Positions 1-10,231 are shown, counted from the first letter of the stretch. The stretch is 64,000 nucleotides of DNA from an uncultured SAR116 cluster alpha proteobacterium (GCA_902528415.1 CABZSR010000005.1:27623-91622); one strand, 5' to 3'. Program-made: numbers and translations. The notes: generated by a model from the letters alone, not told the origin.

Positions 1-79
1 CTCCAACCATAATTGTAGCTCCATCAAAAACATCTGATAACATTTCTGCAATTTCTGTTTTTATTTTGTTGATTTGCAT
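1..79 (-). CDS. CoA-transferase subunit A, N-terminal fragment (partial)
   Basis: This is the first 26 codons of a gene that runs off the left edge; it is too short for the ORF track. The reverse strand from base 79 starts with ATG and reads MQINKIKTEI, then a DGATIMVG motif. That motif is typical of the start of the A (alpha) subunit of 3-oxoacid or acetoacetate CoA-transferases, where it begins the glycine-rich CoA-binding region. Such enzymes move CoA between acyl-CoA and a free acid in the cytoplasm. The gene diverges from the acyl-CoA dehydrogenase pair to its right, which fits an acyl-CoA degradation locus. The family call rests on about ten informative residues, so the substrate cannot be given. 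Confidence 0.55.
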   Translation of the reverse strand, partial: MQINKIKTEIAEMLSDVFDGATIMVG

Positions 80-165
80 TTTGAGCTTTCATGTTGTTTA
101 AATTCTTTTTAGATATATAATATCATTTATACACTAAAAATAAATTAAACTGAATGGTAATAAAT

Positions 166-1362
166 ATGAATTTTGAATACTCTGAAAAAGATGAAAACTT
201 TCGTAAAGAAGTGAAAGATTGGCTTGATGAAACCCTTCCCAAATCTCTTTCCGAAAAAGTAAAGAAATATCAAAGACTGACGAAAGAGGATTATGAGATA
301 TTCATGAACAACCTAACTGCTAAAGGTTGGTTAGCATGGCACTGGCCAAGAGAATATGGGGGAACAGGTTGGAACGCAATTGAAAAACATATTTTTGAAG
401 AAGAAATAATTAAAGCTTCTGCTCCTAGGATTGTACCTTTTGGTGTTAATATGCTGGGTCCAGTGTTGATAGAATTTGGAACCGAAGAACAAAAAAATTA
501 TTATCTTCCTAGAATTTTAAGTAATGAGGATTGGTGGGCACAAGGTTACTCTGAACCTGGTGCTGGTTCGGATCTAGCTAGTTTAAAGACAACAGCAGTT
601 GATAAAGGTGATCACTATCTAGTTAATGGCCAAAAAACGTGGACTACTCTTGGTCATCATGCTGATAAAATATTTTGCTTAGTTAAAACAGATTTAAATG
701 CAAAACCGCAACTAGGAATTTCTTTTTTATTGATTGATATGGATACTCCTGGGGTCGAAGTAAAACCAATAATCACCTTAGATGGTGAACATGAAGTGAA
801 TGAAGTATGGTTTACAAATGTAAAAGTTCCAAAAAAAAATATTGTTGGAAAAGAAAATGAAGGATGGACTTATGCAAAATATTTATTAACGTTTGAGCGG
901 ACTGGTATCGCTGGTGTCCCTTATTCAAAATCAGCATTAAATCACTTGAAAATGATATCTAAAAGATCTTTAAAAAATGGCAAACCCTTAATTGAAGATC
1001 CTATTTTCTCTTCTGAGATTGCTGAACTAGAAATAGATTTATTAGCTATGGAAATTTTCAATTTAAGAACAGTAAGTGCTGCCGCAGAAGGAAAAGCTCC
1101 TGGAATGGAAAGTTCGTTACTTAAAATCAAAGGGACGCTTGTTAGACAAAAAACAACCGAGTTACTCAGAAAAGCACTAGGACCACAAGCTCTTCCCTAT
1201 TTACCAGAACAATTTGATGAAGGATGGAATGAGATGCCAGTTGGACCTAGTTATGCTGGCCCAATAGCAAAACAATATTTTAATATGCGGAAGATATCTA
1301 TATATGGCGGATCTAACGAGATCCAAAAAAATATAGTAGCAAAAGCATCATTTGGCTTATAG
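166..1362 (+). CDS. acyl-CoA dehydrogenase, large-subunit type (PimC/FadE-like)
   Basis: FAD-dependent acyl-CoA dehydrogenase of about 398 residues, expected to introduce the alpha-beta double bond into an acyl-CoA. The flavin and substrate motif SEPGAGSDLASLKT lies near residue 130 and the C-terminal IYGGSNEIQKN motif near residue 385. It lacks the usual RxQFG segment, and that segment is present in the partner encoded 8 bases downstream. This division matches two-subunit dehydrogenases such as PimC/PimD (pimeloyl-CoA) or actinobacterial FadE heterotetramers. The ORF track starts at ATG 154; I prefer ATG 166 because family members begin with MNFxYSxxD. Substrate is unknown; a dicarboxyl-CoA or a cyclic or branched acyl-CoA is plausible by analogy. 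Confidence 0.85.
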   Translation: MNFEYSEKDENFRKEVKDWLDETLPKSLSEKVKKYQRLTKEDYEIFMNNLTAKGWLAWHWPREYGGTGWNAIEKHIFEEEIIKASAPRIVPFGVNMLGPVLIEFGTEEQKNYYLPRILSNEDWWAQGYSEPGAGSDLASLKTTAVDKGDHYLVNGQKTWTTLGHHADKIFCLVKTDLNAKPQLGISFLLIDMDTPGVEVKPIITLDGEHEVNEVWFTNVKVPKKNIVGKENEGWTYAKYLLTFERTGIAGVPYSKSALNHLKMISKRSLKNGKPLIEDPIFSSEIAELEIDLLAMEIFNLRTVSAAAEGKAPGMESSLLKIKGTLVRQKTTELLRKALGPQALPYLPEQFDEGWNEMPVGPSYAGPIAKQYFNMRKISIYGGSNEIQKNIVAKASFGL

Positions 1363-1370
1363 GAACAAAT

Positions 1371-2489
1371 ATGGATTTTACATTATCTGAAGAAAGAAAA
1401 ATGCTTCAGGAGACTGTTGGAAAGTTTTTTAATAGTAATTATAAAAATATAGATAAAAGAAGCGAAAATGTAAATTTACCTGAAGGTTATTCAAAAGAAT
1501 TTTGGAAGGAAAGTTCAGATTTAGGAGTCATTAGTGCTTTGGTATCTCCAAAATTTGGTGGATTAGGTGGAAGTGGAGAAGACATTTCAATTATATTTGA
1601 ACTTATAGGAAAATCACTATGTGTAGAGCCTTTTTTATCATCAGCTGTGTTATCTAGTACTGTATTATCTTCAATATCAAATCCAAGAAATGATTTAATT
1701 ACTGAGATAATAGAGGGTAATTTATTAATATCATTTGCTCATTGTGAAATGAATAATAGGTATGAAGATCATTACATTGAGACTAACGCTTATTTAAAAA
1801 ATGATGAGTGGAATATTAATGGAACTAAATCATTTGTCATGAATGGAGATGATGCTAGCAAAATCATTGTTTCAGCAAGAATAAATGGTGATGTAAATGA
1901 CAGGGATGGGATAGGACTATTTTTGGTTGATAATGACCAAACTTTAAAAAGACCTTATAATACAATAGATGGTTATAGGTCGACAGAGCTAACTTTTAGA
2001 GATTTAAAAGGTGAATTACTTGCAAAAGATGAAAATGCTCTAAAATGTATTATCAAAGCTAATTCTGCAGGTGCCCTAGCTTTGTCAGCAGAAGCTTTAG
2101 GTATTATGCAAATTTGTTTTGATTTAACACTTGATTATTTGAAGACAAGAAAACAATTTGGTAAATCTATTGGAGCTTTTCAAAGTATTCAACATAGGAT
2201 GGTTGATATGATGCTTGAGATAGAACAAGTAAAATCAGCAGTAATGTTAGCTTCATCCACTTTTGAGATAGATGATTTAACAAGAGATAAAAATATTTCA
2301 GCAGCAAAAAATTTGGTTGGTAGAGTTGGTAAATTAATTGCTGAAGAAACAATTCAATTACATGGGGGAATTGCAATGACTTGGGAGTATTCTGCTGCAC
2401 ATTATGCAAAAAGACTTATAATGATAGATCATTTAATGGGTGATAGCGATTATCACAGAGACAGATTTAAACTTTTAAGCAACTTTTAA
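1371..2489 (+). CDS. acyl-CoA dehydrogenase, small-subunit type (PimD-like)
   Basis: Second half of a probable two-subunit acyl-CoA dehydrogenase, 372 residues. It carries the C-terminal half motifs, TRKQFGKSIGAFQSIQHR near residue 255 and QLHGGIAMTWE near residue 330. The middle-domain TEPxAGSD signature is replaced by HCEMNNRYED. The large subunit upstream shows the reverse pattern, so each protein probably supplies part of a shared FAD and active site. The genes are 8 bases apart and surely cotranscribed. Its TAA stop overlaps the stop of the convergent thioesterase-like gene by three bases. No promoter of its own is evident. Substrate is not deducible from sequence. Confidence 0.83.
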   Translation: MDFTLSEERKMLQETVGKFFNSNYKNIDKRSENVNLPEGYSKEFWKESSDLGVISALVSPKFGGLGGSGEDISIIFELIGKSLCVEPFLSSAVLSSTVLSSISNPRNDLITEIIEGNLLISFAHCEMNNRYEDHYIETNAYLKNDEWNINGTKSFVMNGDDASKIIVSARINGDVNDRDGIGLFLVDNDQTLKRPYNTIDGYRSTELTFRDLKGELLAKDENALKCIIKANSAGALALSAEALGIMQICFDLTLDYLKTRKQFGKSIGAFQSIQHRMVDMMLEIEQVKSAVMLASSTFEIDDLTRDKNISAAKNLVGRVGKLIAEETIQLHGGIAMTWEYSAAHYAKRLIMIDHLMGDSDYHRDRFKLLSNF

Positions 2490-3742
2490 TTATTAACTAA
2501 CAAAATAGACGCCTTACTTCTAAAATCTTTTGGAACTTCAATCGCTTTTCTTTTTTTTAGGTCAAATAATACGGCAACAACCTCGATATCCATAATAATA
2601 TCACCAGAGGCATCATCAACCATGTGATGGATGAATTTAAGGGATTTGTTACCAATTTTAGTGAAATTAGTATGCATGGTAACAGCCATACCAAGAGGTG
2701 CTTTTTTAAAATATCTAACTGAATAATCGAGAGCGGCTGATCCAATACTATATTCAGTCCTCCAATTGTAATCTGCCCCACAATAAGTAAATAAATGAGT
2801 TGCCGCATCAGAGACGCACCCAATTTTAAACTGATTGGAACCCACTAATTCATAATCTAAATCCCAAGTATTTACGGCTTTTTTACATGATATGAAAGCT
2901 TTTTTAGATGGTTTATTTGAAGGTCTCTTGTCAGATAGTGGAGGTAAATCTTTAAATTGGGGTTCGTTAAGATAAGTAGAGCTTTTAATAGAAAAAATTT
3001 CATTTATTATTTTTTTTATTTTTTCATCAATTTTAAACGAAATATTAGTTTCAAAATATGCTGATACATTTTGGTTATCAATACAGTAAATTTTTGTGAG
3101 TAAAATTATTTTATCATCATCAATATTTTTTATAGTAAAAATAAATTCTAAGGCACAACCTAGGCTTACTTCTTTACTAAAAATACATCTTTCATTAGCA
3201 ATTTGATAAATTAAATTATCTGAAGTTTTACTTGAGATTTTATTGAAAAGAATTTTTATAGCATCATTTTGTTTACCAAAGTAATATTGAACATTCATGT
3301 GAGACATTTGATCACAATCTTTTTTGCTAACTAATCCTTTAAAAGCTGAAAAAATGTCTTTTTCAATTACTGGTTTATTTTTTGAAATACTATCTAAATT
3401 TATATCATTTACTCGAACTTTTTTAACCACCATTAATTGATCTTTTGAACCATTGTTTAAGTTGGTGAGATGCAATTTATGAATAATTTGAATATCATCT
3501 TTTTGTTGTATTAAATCTGTTAAAATGTAAATAGTTTGAAATTCTTGATAACTAAAAACTAGATCATCTATTTCTAATTTCTCATCAAAATTGAAATCTA
3601 TTTTCTTATTTAATAATGAAGAAGTAAAACCTGTTGCCTCTTCAAAAAACTTATACACAGAAGATACTTTAAGTTGGTTCCTATCGTCCAAATCAAATTT
3701 TTTGATAAGCCCCTTAAAAGTTTCTAAATTATTTATATGCAT
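2486..3742 (-). CDS. multi-hotdog thioesterase-like protein
   Basis: A 418-residue cytoplasmic protein with repeated hotdog-type segments. The middle segment from about residue 134 has CDQMSHMNVQYYF, matching the D-x-M-x-H-M-N active-site region of 4-hydroxybenzoyl-CoA-type thioesterases. A C-terminal segment (about 285-415) has a second hotdog-like pattern, with a start resembling the thioesterases of carnitine operons (CdhB-like). The N-terminal 120 residues may be a degenerate third copy. It should hydrolyse an acyl-CoA, releasing CoA. It follows the acyl-CoA dehydrogenase at 3768-4970 on the same strand after 25 bases. The substrate is unknown, and the three-copy architecture is my reading rather than a database result. 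Confidence 0.6.
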   Translation of the reverse strand: MHINNLETFKGLIKKFDLDDRNQLKVSSVYKFFEEATGFTSSLLNKKIDFNFDEKLEIDDLVFSYQEFQTIYILTDLIQQKDDIQIIHKLHLTNLNNGSKDQLMVVKKVRVNDINLDSISKNKPVIEKDIFSAFKGLVSKKDCDQMSHMNVQYYFGKQNDAIKILFNKISSKTSDNLIYQIANERCIFSKEVSLGCALEFIFTIKNIDDDKIILLTKIYCIDNQNVSAYFETNISFKIDEKIKKIINEIFSIKSSTYLNEPQFKDLPPLSDKRPSNKPSKKAFISCKKAVNTWDLDYELVGSNQFKIGCVSDAATHLFTYCGADYNWRTEYSIGSAALDYSVRYFKKAPLGMAVTMHTNFTKIGNKSLKFIHHMVDDASGDIIMDIEVVAVLFDLKKRKAIEVPKDFRSKASILLVNN

Positions 3743-3767
3743 AGAATTAATAATATTAGGAATAATA

Positions 3768-4970
3768 CTAATTTCTATCTCTCAACTCTAATTTTGCAAC
3801 GCTCATATTATGAACCTCGTCTGGACCATCTGCCAACCTTAAAGCCCGAGCATAACCGTATGCATAAGATAATGGAAAATCTGATGTTACACCACCGCCT
3901 CCATGAATCTGTATTGCTCTGTCAATCACTCTTGTGGCCATATTAGGTGCTACAACTTTAATCATTGAAATTTCTTTTCTTGCAATTTTATTTCCAACGG
4001 TATCCATCATATGAGCGGTCTTTAATACTAACAATCTAGCTTGTTCAATCTCAGCTCTACTTTCTGCTATTGCCTCCATAATAACACCCTGTTGGGCAAT
4101 AGGTTTACCAAAAGCAACCCTAGACTTTGCTCGTGAAATCATTAATTCCAATGCTCTCTCGGCTTGACCAATTAATCTCATACAATGATGAATTCTACCT
4201 GGTCCCAGACGACCTTGAGCTATTTCAAACCCTCTTCCTTCACCTAGAAGAATATTGGAGGCGGGAACTTTTACGTTTTTAAACTCTACCTCAGCATGTC
4301 CATGTGGTGCATGATCATAACCAAACACAGGCAAATGCCTTAAAACTTTAACACCAGGGGTATTAAAAGGAACAAGTATCATAGACTGCTGTTTATACTT
4401 ATCTGCACTAGGGTCTGTTTTACCCATAAAAATCATAATCTTACACCTCGGATCCATCGCACCTGAGGTCCACCACTTCTTGGCATTAATTACATAGTGA
4501 TCTCCATTCTTGACAATGCTAGCTTGAATATTAGAAGCATCTGAAGACGCTACATCTGGCTCGGTCATCGCGAAAGAAGATCTAATTTCTCCACTTAATA
4601 AAGGAGTTAGCCAATCTTTTTTCTGTTCTTCAGTACCATATCTTACCAAAACCTCCATATTTCCAGTATCTGGGGCAGAACAATTAAAAATTTCGGCACC
4701 TATTGGAGATCTTCCCATTATTTCACAAAGAGGAGCATATTCAGTATTAGTAAGACCTGCACCTAAATTACTTTCAGGAAGAAATAAGTTCCACAAACCC
4801 TCAGATTTTGCTTTAGCTTTTAATGTTTCCATTATTTCTGGTATGCACCATCTTCCACCCTTCTCCACTTGATTTTTATAAACATCTTCATTTTCATAAA
4901 CGTTTTCGTTCATAAAATTTGTAACTTTTTCTTGTAGATCTTTTACTTTTTGAGAATATTCGAAGTCCAT
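3768..4970 (-). CDS. acyl-CoA dehydrogenase, ACAD10/11 or LvaC type
   Basis: A 400-residue FAD enzyme of the acyl-CoA dehydrogenase superfamily. [13 protein letters not shown] near residue 135 is the variant of TEPxAGSD seen in the ACAD10/ACAD11/LvaC branch. [13 protein letters not shown] and [14 protein letters not shown] follow in the C-terminal half, and ADGPDEVH replaces the usual catalytic-loop YEGTxxI. It sits 10 bases after a phosphotransferase gene on the same strand. In mammals these two domains are fused (ACAD10/11). In Pseudomonas putida the separate pair LvaA/LvaC phosphorylates a 4-hydroxyacyl-CoA and then eliminates the phosphate. The same role is inferred here; an ordinary dehydrogenase role remains possible. 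Confidence 0.8.
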   Translation of the reverse strand: MDFEYSQKVKDLQEKVTNFMNENVYENEDVYKNQVEKGGRWCIPEIMETLKAKAKSEGLWNLFLPESNLGAGLTNTEYAPLCEIMGRSPIGAEIFNCSAPDTGNMEVLVRYGTEEQKKDWLTPLLSGEIRSSFAMTEPDVASSDASNIQASIVKNGDHYVINAKKWWTSGAMDPRCKIMIFMGKTDPSADKYKQQSMILVPFNTPGVKVLRHLPVFGYDHAPHGHAEVEFKNVKVPASNILLGEGRGFEIAQGRLGPGRIHHCMRLIGQAERALELMISRAKSRVAFGKPIAQQGVIMEAIAESRAEIEQARLLVLKTAHMMDTVGNKIARKEISMIKVVAPNMATRVIDRAIQIHGGGGVTSDFPLSYAYGYARALRLADGPDEVHNMSVAKLELRDRN

Positions 4971-4980
4971 TTTTTTTCCT

Positions 4981-6048
4981 CTAAGTTAAATTAAAAACAT
5001 TATTTGCCCTATTTATAAGAGCATCGATTCTAGTTCCAAAATTTGCAAACCTTTTATCTTTTGTTTGTCCTTTTTGAAACCTATAAAATATTTGTTGTAA
5101 TATAACAGCTAACTTAAATGCACCAAAAGCATAATACCAGCTAATATTTTGTAAATTAAAACCAGTTTTTTGTGAGTAATAATCTATCATTTCAGTTCTA
5201 GTAGGATAATAAATTTTATCTGTTGGCATTGAAGTAATATTTTTGCATTCTTCATGATCATTTTCATCAATCCAATAATTTAGCATATGTCCTACATCCA
5301 TAAGAGGGTCACCTCTTGTGCACATATCCCAATCAAACACCGCAACAGGTGTAATTTCTTCAGAGTTACTCCACATAATATTATCTAATTTAAAATCATT
5401 GTGTAAAATAGTAGTCGCTTGTGGCTCAGGTAAATTTGATCTCAAATAGTTTATTAATTTGTCAAACTTAGGTTTAAGAATTTTGTTGTCAGTTGATTTT
5501 TTCCATCTAACTTCCCATCCATCAAGTTGTCTTTTGACAAACCCTTCAGGTCTTCCTAAATTTCCTAAACCCACGAGCTCTGGGTTAATTTTATGAAGAT
5601 CTGCCAAAACATCAATAATGCGAAAGCTCAATTTTCTTACATTTTCCTTAGTTTGTTTCATAAAAGGTTCCATTTTCTTTCTAATAACAAAGCCATTTCT
5701 TCTTTCAATAATGTGAAAAGTCGAGCCAATTACGCTTTCATCACCGCAAAAATATAAACTTTTTGGTGCTAAAGAGAACATAGTATTGATTTTAGATTGA
5801 ACAGTATGCTCTCTAAACATGTCATGTGACGAAGGTGCTAATGGGCCTAAAGGTGGCCTTCTTAGCACATATTCTGTCTCATCTACTTTTAAAAGATAGG
5901 TTAAATTTGCATGCCCTCCTGAAAATTGGAGAGTTTTAATATTTTTAAATTGCATATTTAAAGTATCTTTTAAATATGAACTCAAATTATTTAAATCAAG
6001 TTGCTCATCTTGTCTAATTTCAATTAATTCTTGGTCCATTAAATTCAT
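4981..6048 (-). CDS. phosphotransferase (APH family), probable hydroxyacyl-CoA kinase, LvaA-like
   Basis: A 355-residue protein kinase-like enzyme of the aminoglycoside phosphotransferase (APH/choline kinase) family. The catalytic loop is [12 protein letters not shown] near residue 220 (HxDxxxxN). The metal-binding Asp lies in [18 protein letters not shown] about 20 residues later. The N-terminal segment [12 protein letters not shown] with following VLRRPP is the nucleotide-binding region of the ACAD10/11 N-domain type. It is the first gene of a minus-strand pair with an acyl-CoA dehydrogenase 10 bases downstream, which points to phosphorylation of a hydroxyacyl-CoA rather than to antibiotic resistance. 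The substrate is inferred only. Confidence 0.78.
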   Translation of the reverse strand: MNLMDQELIEIRQDEQLDLNNLSSYLKDTLNMQFKNIKTLQFSGGHANLTYLLKVDETEYVLRRPPLGPLAPSSHDMFREHTVQSKINTMFSLAPKSLYFCGDESVIGSTFHIIERRNGFVIRKKMEPFMKQTKENVRKLSFRIIDVLADLHKINPELVGLGNLGRPEGFVKRQLDGWEVRWKKSTDNKILKPKFDKLINYLRSNLPEPQATTILHNDFKLDNIMWSNSEEITPVAVFDWDMCTRGDPLMDVGHMLNYWIDENDHEECKNITSMPTDKIYYPTRTEMIDYYSQKTGFNLQNISWYYAFGAFKLAVILQQIFYRFQKGQTKDKRFANFGTRIDALINRANNVFNLT

Positions 6049-6164
6049 ATCAAGTTACCATTAATATTTTAATTTAAAATTATTTTGGTTATATTTTATA
6101 ACTATTTATTATGTTAAATAAAAGTATAATAAGTAAAAGATTATAATTAAACTCAAGGAAAAGT

Positions 6165-6947
6165 ATGAAAAATTTATTTGATTTAAATGGAAAAACAGCG
6201 CTTGTTACAGGAGGGTCAAGAGGCATAGGGGCTATGATTGCAGAAGGGTTTGTTAGGAATAACGTTAAAACATATATAACATCTAGAAAAGCCGAAGCTT
6301 GCGACATTAAAGCGAAAGAACTTTCAGAATTTGGGGAATGTATTTCGGTCCCTGCTGACTTAACTGATATGAATGAAATGGATAAATTAGTCTCTCGAAT
6401 AAAAGACAAAAAAGAAAAACTTAATATTCTTGTAAATAATGCAGGTGCTGCGTGGGGTGCATCTTTTGATGATTTTCCTGAAAATGGTTGGGATAAAGTA
6501 ATGGATACAAATGTAAAATCAGTGTTTTTCTTAACTCAAAAATTTGCTGATATTTTAGAGAAATCCGCTAGTAATACTGATCCATCAAGAATAATAAATG
6601 TAGGTTCGATAGATGGAATAGGCATACCAAGGGCAGAGACATATTCCTACCCTGCTTCAAAAGCTGCTGTTCATCAACTTACTAGAGTTCTAGCAAATAG
6701 GTTAGCTAAAAGAAATATTAATGTTAATGCAATAGCCCCTGGTCCTTTTCAAAGTAATATGATGGCCCATACGCTGCGGGAGCATGGAGAAGAGATAAAG
6801 TCATCTGTACCAAGAGGCAGGATTGGTATCCCAGAAGATATGGCAGGTGTTTCAATTTTTTTGTCTTCGAAAGCCAGCTCTTATATTACCGGATCTATAA
6901 TACCAGTAGATGGCGGTTCTCTTATAGCAAGAAGACACATGGTATGA
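6165..6947 (+). CDS. SDR-family 3-oxoacyl reductase or alcohol dehydrogenase (RhlG-like)
   Basis: Classical short-chain dehydrogenase of 260 residues. The cofactor motif TGGSRGIG is near residue 15, followed by NNAG near 92, a Ser in NVGSIDG and the catalytic YPASK near 165. GPFQSNMM and the end VDGGSLIARRHMV are close to RhlG-like NADPH reductases of 3-oxoacyl groups. The ATG has the ribosome-binding site AAGGA six bases upstream. It stands alone on the plus strand, divergent from the kinase/ACAD operon and convergent with the ligase at 6976. It could reduce a 3-oxo or oxidise a 3-hydroxy acyl intermediate of that locus; this is inference. Confidence 0.82.
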   Translation: MKNLFDLNGKTALVTGGSRGIGAMIAEGFVRNNVKTYITSRKAEACDIKAKELSEFGECISVPADLTDMNEMDKLVSRIKDKKEKLNILVNNAGAAWGASFDDFPENGWDKVMDTNVKSVFFLTQKFADILEKSASNTDPSRIINVGSIDGIGIPRAETYSYPASKAAVHQLTRVLANRLAKRNINVNAIAPGPFQSNMMAHTLREHGEEIKSSVPRGRIGIPEDMAGVSIFLSSKASSYITGSIIPVDGGSLIARRHMV

Positions 6948-6975
6948 GAAAATTACTAAAATAATTAAGTTAATT

Positions 6976-8610
6976 TTAACTAATTTTATGACCTCCAAAT
7001 TGGTCTCTTAATTTATTTTTAAGAATTTTTCCTGTAGCTCCTAAAGGAATTAAATCAGTAAAAAGAACATCATCAGGTATCATCCATTTTGCTATCTTAC
7101 CTTCATACATGTTTAGAATGTCGTCTTTCGAAGGTGATTTGCCTGGCATGGGTTGCACTATAACTATTGGTCTTTCTTCCCATTTTTCGTGGGGCACTGA
7201 AATTACTGCAGCATTAGCTACTTCCGGATGACCAACACAAATATTTTCCAAATCTATGGAACTTATCCATTCTCCACCAGATTTAATAATGTCTTTTGTT
7301 CTATCCGTTATGGTCATGAAACCATCTGCATCTATCTTAGCAACATCGCCCGTGTCAAACCAACCTCCATCAAGAAATCTATCTTTTTCTGTAGTATCAT
7401 CATAATATTCCTTAAGAACCCAGAAGCCTCTTGAAAGTAACCTACCCTGAGTTTCTCCATCTTCAGGTAAATCATTACCTTCATCATCAACTAATTTCAT
7501 TTGGTGACCAAAAATAGTTCTACCTTGTGCAATTTTTTGATCATAATATTCAGTTCTATTTTTTGGTTCTTCAGCAAGTGCAGGCATATTTACAGTACCT
7601 AATGGGCTCATTTCTGTCATACCCCATGCATGTATCACCTCAGCTCCGAACTCATCTTCAAAACCTTCAAATAATGTCCTTGGACAGGAAGATCCTCCTA
7701 TGACTAACCTTTTAACTGTATCTATTCTTTTGCCAGATTCTCTTAAGTGGTTTAATAATAAAAGCCAGATAGTTGGAACTCCAAGAGAAATTGTAACCTT
7801 TTCTGCATTCATGAGATCTGTTATGCTTTTACCATCTAACTTAGCACCAGGAAAAACAATTTTAGTCCCACACATTGGTGCTGCATAAGGCGTACCCCAA
7901 GCATTTACGTGAAACATTGGAACAACAGGCATTACTACATCTTTAGCACCATAAGGGATGACATCTTTTAAATTCATGCCATATGCATGAAGAACAGTTG
8001 ACCTATGTGAATAAAGCACACCTTTTGGATTGCCAGTAGTTCCAGAAGTGTAACATAGTGATGAAGCTGTTTTTTCATCAAATTGTGGCCAGACAAATTT
8101 ATCAGATTGATCTTTTATAAACTCTTCATAACATATAACTTTTATACCATCTTTAATATTCGGTTTAACCATATTTTTTTCGTCAGTCATAATAACTAAA
8201 GCTTCAACGGTTTTAAAATTTTTTGATGCTTTCTCTATTAATGGTAAAATGTTCAAGTCAACGCATAGGACTTTATCTTCGGCATGATTTACAATATAAG
8301 ATACTTGGTCAGGGTGCAATCTAGGATTAAGTGTATGGCAGATAATCCCGCTACAAGAAGTTGCATAATATATTTCTAAATGTCTATAGCCATTCCACGC
8401 TAAAGTTCCAACCTTATCACCCCGCTTTAAATTTAATGATTTAAAAGCATTAGCTAATTTTTTAGTTCTCTTTCCCCAACTTGAATAATTATATTTATGA
8501 ATTCCACCTTCAACTGTATTAGAAACAATTTCTTGTTTTCCATAATTTTTAATTGCATGTTCAAAAATGCTTGAAACTAGCAAAGGATGGTCCTGCATTA
8601 AACCTAACAT
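6976..8610 (-). CDS. acyl-CoA ligase (AMP-forming), DmdB/AlkK-like
   Basis: A 544-residue ANL-superfamily ligase that makes an acyl-AMP and then an acyl-CoA. P-loop [19 protein letters not shown] lies near residue 190, the GWGMTE-type motif HAWGMTEMS near 330, the hinge region [11 protein letters not shown] near 420, and the catalytic Lys near residue 530 in [13 protein letters not shown]. The N-terminus [19 protein letters not shown] closely matches the family containing DmdB, the 3-(methylthio)propionyl-CoA ligase of marine roseobacters. That family also includes many medium-chain ligases, so substrate is not proven. It lies 55 bases after another ligase gene at the end of the livKHMGF gene string, suggesting activation of an imported acid. 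Confidence 0.85.
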   Translation of the reverse strand: MLGLMQDHPLLVSSIFEHAIKNYGKQEIVSNTVEGGIHKYNYSSWGKRTKKLANAFKSLNLKRGDKVGTLAWNGYRHLEIYYATSCSGIICHTLNPRLHPDQVSYIVNHAEDKVLCVDLNILPLIEKASKNFKTVEALVIMTDEKNMVKPNIKDGIKVICYEEFIKDQSDKFVWPQFDEKTASSLCYTSGTTGNPKGVLYSHRSTVLHAYGMNLKDVIPYGAKDVVMPVVPMFHVNAWGTPYAAPMCGTKIVFPGAKLDGKSITDLMNAEKVTISLGVPTIWLLLLNHLRESGKRIDTVKRLVIGGSSCPRTLFEGFEDEFGAEVIHAWGMTEMSPLGTVNMPALAEEPKNRTEYYDQKIAQGRTIFGHQMKLVDDEGNDLPEDGETQGRLLSRGFWVLKEYYDDTTEKDRFLDGGWFDTGDVAKIDADGFMTITDRTKDIIKSGGEWISSIDLENICVGHPEVANAAVISVPHEKWEERPIVIVQPMPGKSPSKDDILNMYEGKIAKWMIPDDVLFTDLIPLGATGKILKNKLRDQFGGHKIS

Positions 8611-8665
8611 TCTATAACTCCTAAAAATATATAATGATATAATATATTAAAAATATTATTAAAAC

Positions 8666-10231
8666 CTAAAATTTATCTTCCATTTCATCAATTAACAAAG
8701 ATTTTAAAATCTTGCCATTTTTATTCTTTGGCAACTCCGAATCTAAAAATGTCCAGTAATCAGGTTGTTTGTATTCAGAAAGATTTATTGAACAAAGTTT
8801 TTGTAATTTTTTTAAATTTTTACTTTGGTTGTCTGAATAAATGATAACATGTATTTTTTCTCCTAAAATCGAATCCATATGAGGTATCACAGCAACTTCT
8901 AAAACCAAACCACTCAAACTTATTAGATTTTCTATTTCAGTAGAATAGATTTTGTAACCTCCCCTATTTATTACATCTTTTTTTCTATCTAAAATATATA
9001 TATATCCATTTTTATCTTTGTACCCAATATCACCAGACTTCCAATATCCGTTAACGAATTCTTCTGATGTTTTTTTTTTATTTTTCCAATAACCGGGGAT
9101 GACCATAGGTCCAAAAATCCACAACTCTCCTGTTTCTTCAATTGAAACTTCTTCATTATTATCATTCATAATCATTATTTTGCCCGTTTCCACTACTTTA
9201 CCAACACTTGCTATAAAATTATTTTTATATTTGAGAGGCATTAATGTAGCAGGTGAACATGTCTCGGTAGATCCATATGCATTTACAAGTGAAAGATTAG
9301 GTAATAAAGATTTCAATTTTTTTATTGTTCCCAATGGCATAGATGCCCCACCAAAGCATCCAATTCTCCAATTTGATAAATCATATTTACTTAAATCGTC
9401 TCTAATTAAACATAAATTATACATGGCAGGAACCATTATTAAGTATGTTAAGTGTTCTTTTTCTGCCAGATATAGAAATTCTTTAACGTCAAACTTTTTC
9501 ATTAAGATCAGTGTTCCACCAGAAAAAAACATTGTCATAATATGAGCTACTAAGCCAGTTACATGACTGGCGGGCACCACTAAAATACTGTTATCTTTAT
9601 CTGATAAACTGAAATGTCTTTGAAAATGAAGACAAGAGTGAATTATGTTTATATTTGTGATAACTGCACCTTTTGGATTTCCAGTAGTACCAGATGTATA
9701 TAAAATAAAAGCAGGATCTTCTTCGTGAACAACATAAAAAGACTTCCTATTTTCAGTTATGTTTTTTTTTAAAATCTTTTCGTCAAAATTTAGGAAGTAC
9801 TTAACTGAAGTTATTTTTTGTTTTTCAGGTATGTTTATATTTAATAATTTGTCAAAAAAAATAATATTAGGGGTACAATCATTAATAATAGTTTCATTTT
9901 CAACAATAGAAGATTTTGGGTTTAAAGGTACAATAATTATTCCATCTTTTAAGCCTGCAAGAATATATACCAGTAAGGGCCAAGAGTTTTCAAATAAAAC
10001 ACAAACTCTATCACCTTTTTTTATTCCTAGCTGGATAAAATGACAGGATTGATTAATAGCCAAATTATAAATTTCTTCATAAGAAATCCTTACACCGTCA
10101 TCTATAACAGCTATATTAGCAGGATTTTTTTTTACATTCTTTTCAAATGCATGCCAAAAGTTTGTATCTCTTTTAACGAATGTAGAGACTAACCTATCCC
10201 GAAAATGAACTTCTTTGGAAACTTCTCGCAT
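8666..10231 (-). CDS. acyl-CoA synthetase (AMP-forming), class I adenylate-forming
   Basis: A 521-residue ANL-family ligase. The P-loop is [18 protein letters not shown] near residue 175, followed by NAYGSTETCSP near 315, SGDIGYKDKNGYIYILDRKKD near 390 and the catalytic Lys in PKNKNGKILKS near 510. The N-terminal FVKRDTNFWHAFEKNVKKNP is not one I can tie to a named substrate. It starts 29 bases after livF and is followed by the DmdB-like ligase, so the transporter and two ligases probably form one transcript. It shares little beyond family motifs with the neighbouring ligase, so this is not a recent duplication. Likely role: CoA activation of a transported carboxylate. Confidence 0.82.
   Translation of the reverse strand: MREVSKEVHFRDRLVSTFVKRDTNFWHAFEKNVKKNPANIAVIDDGVRISYEEIYNLAINQSCHFIQLGIKKGDRVCVLFENSWPLLVYILAGLKDGIIIVPLNPKSSIVENETIINDCTPNIIFFDKLLNINIPEKQKITSVKYFLNFDEKILKKNITENRKSFYVVHEEDPAFILYTSGTTGNPKGAVITNINIIHSCLHFQRHFSLSDKDNSILVVPASHVTGLVAHIMTMFFSGGTLILMKKFDVKEFLYLAEKEHLTYLIMVPAMYNLCLIRDDLSKYDLSNWRIGCFGGASMPLGTIKKLKSLLPNLSLVNAYGSTETCSPATLMPLKYKNNFIASVGKVVETGKIMIMNDNNEEVSIEETGELWIFGPMVIPGYWKNKKKTSEEFVNGYWKSGDIGYKDKNGYIYILDRKKDVINRGGYKIYSTEIENLISLSGLVLEVAVIPHMDSILGEKIHVIIYSDNQSKNLKKLQKLCSINLSEYKQPDYWTFLDSELPKNKNGKILKSLLIDEMEDKF

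Noticed and set aside
4981-6048. Aminoglycoside resistance gene
   Set aside because: Family membership is shared, but the neighbouring ACAD and the ACAD10/11-type N-domain point to an acyl-CoA kinase instead.
9099-9545. Plus-strand 148-residue ORF in the acyl-CoA synthetase gene
   Set aside because: Shadow of a gene with all ANL-family motifs on the minus strand.
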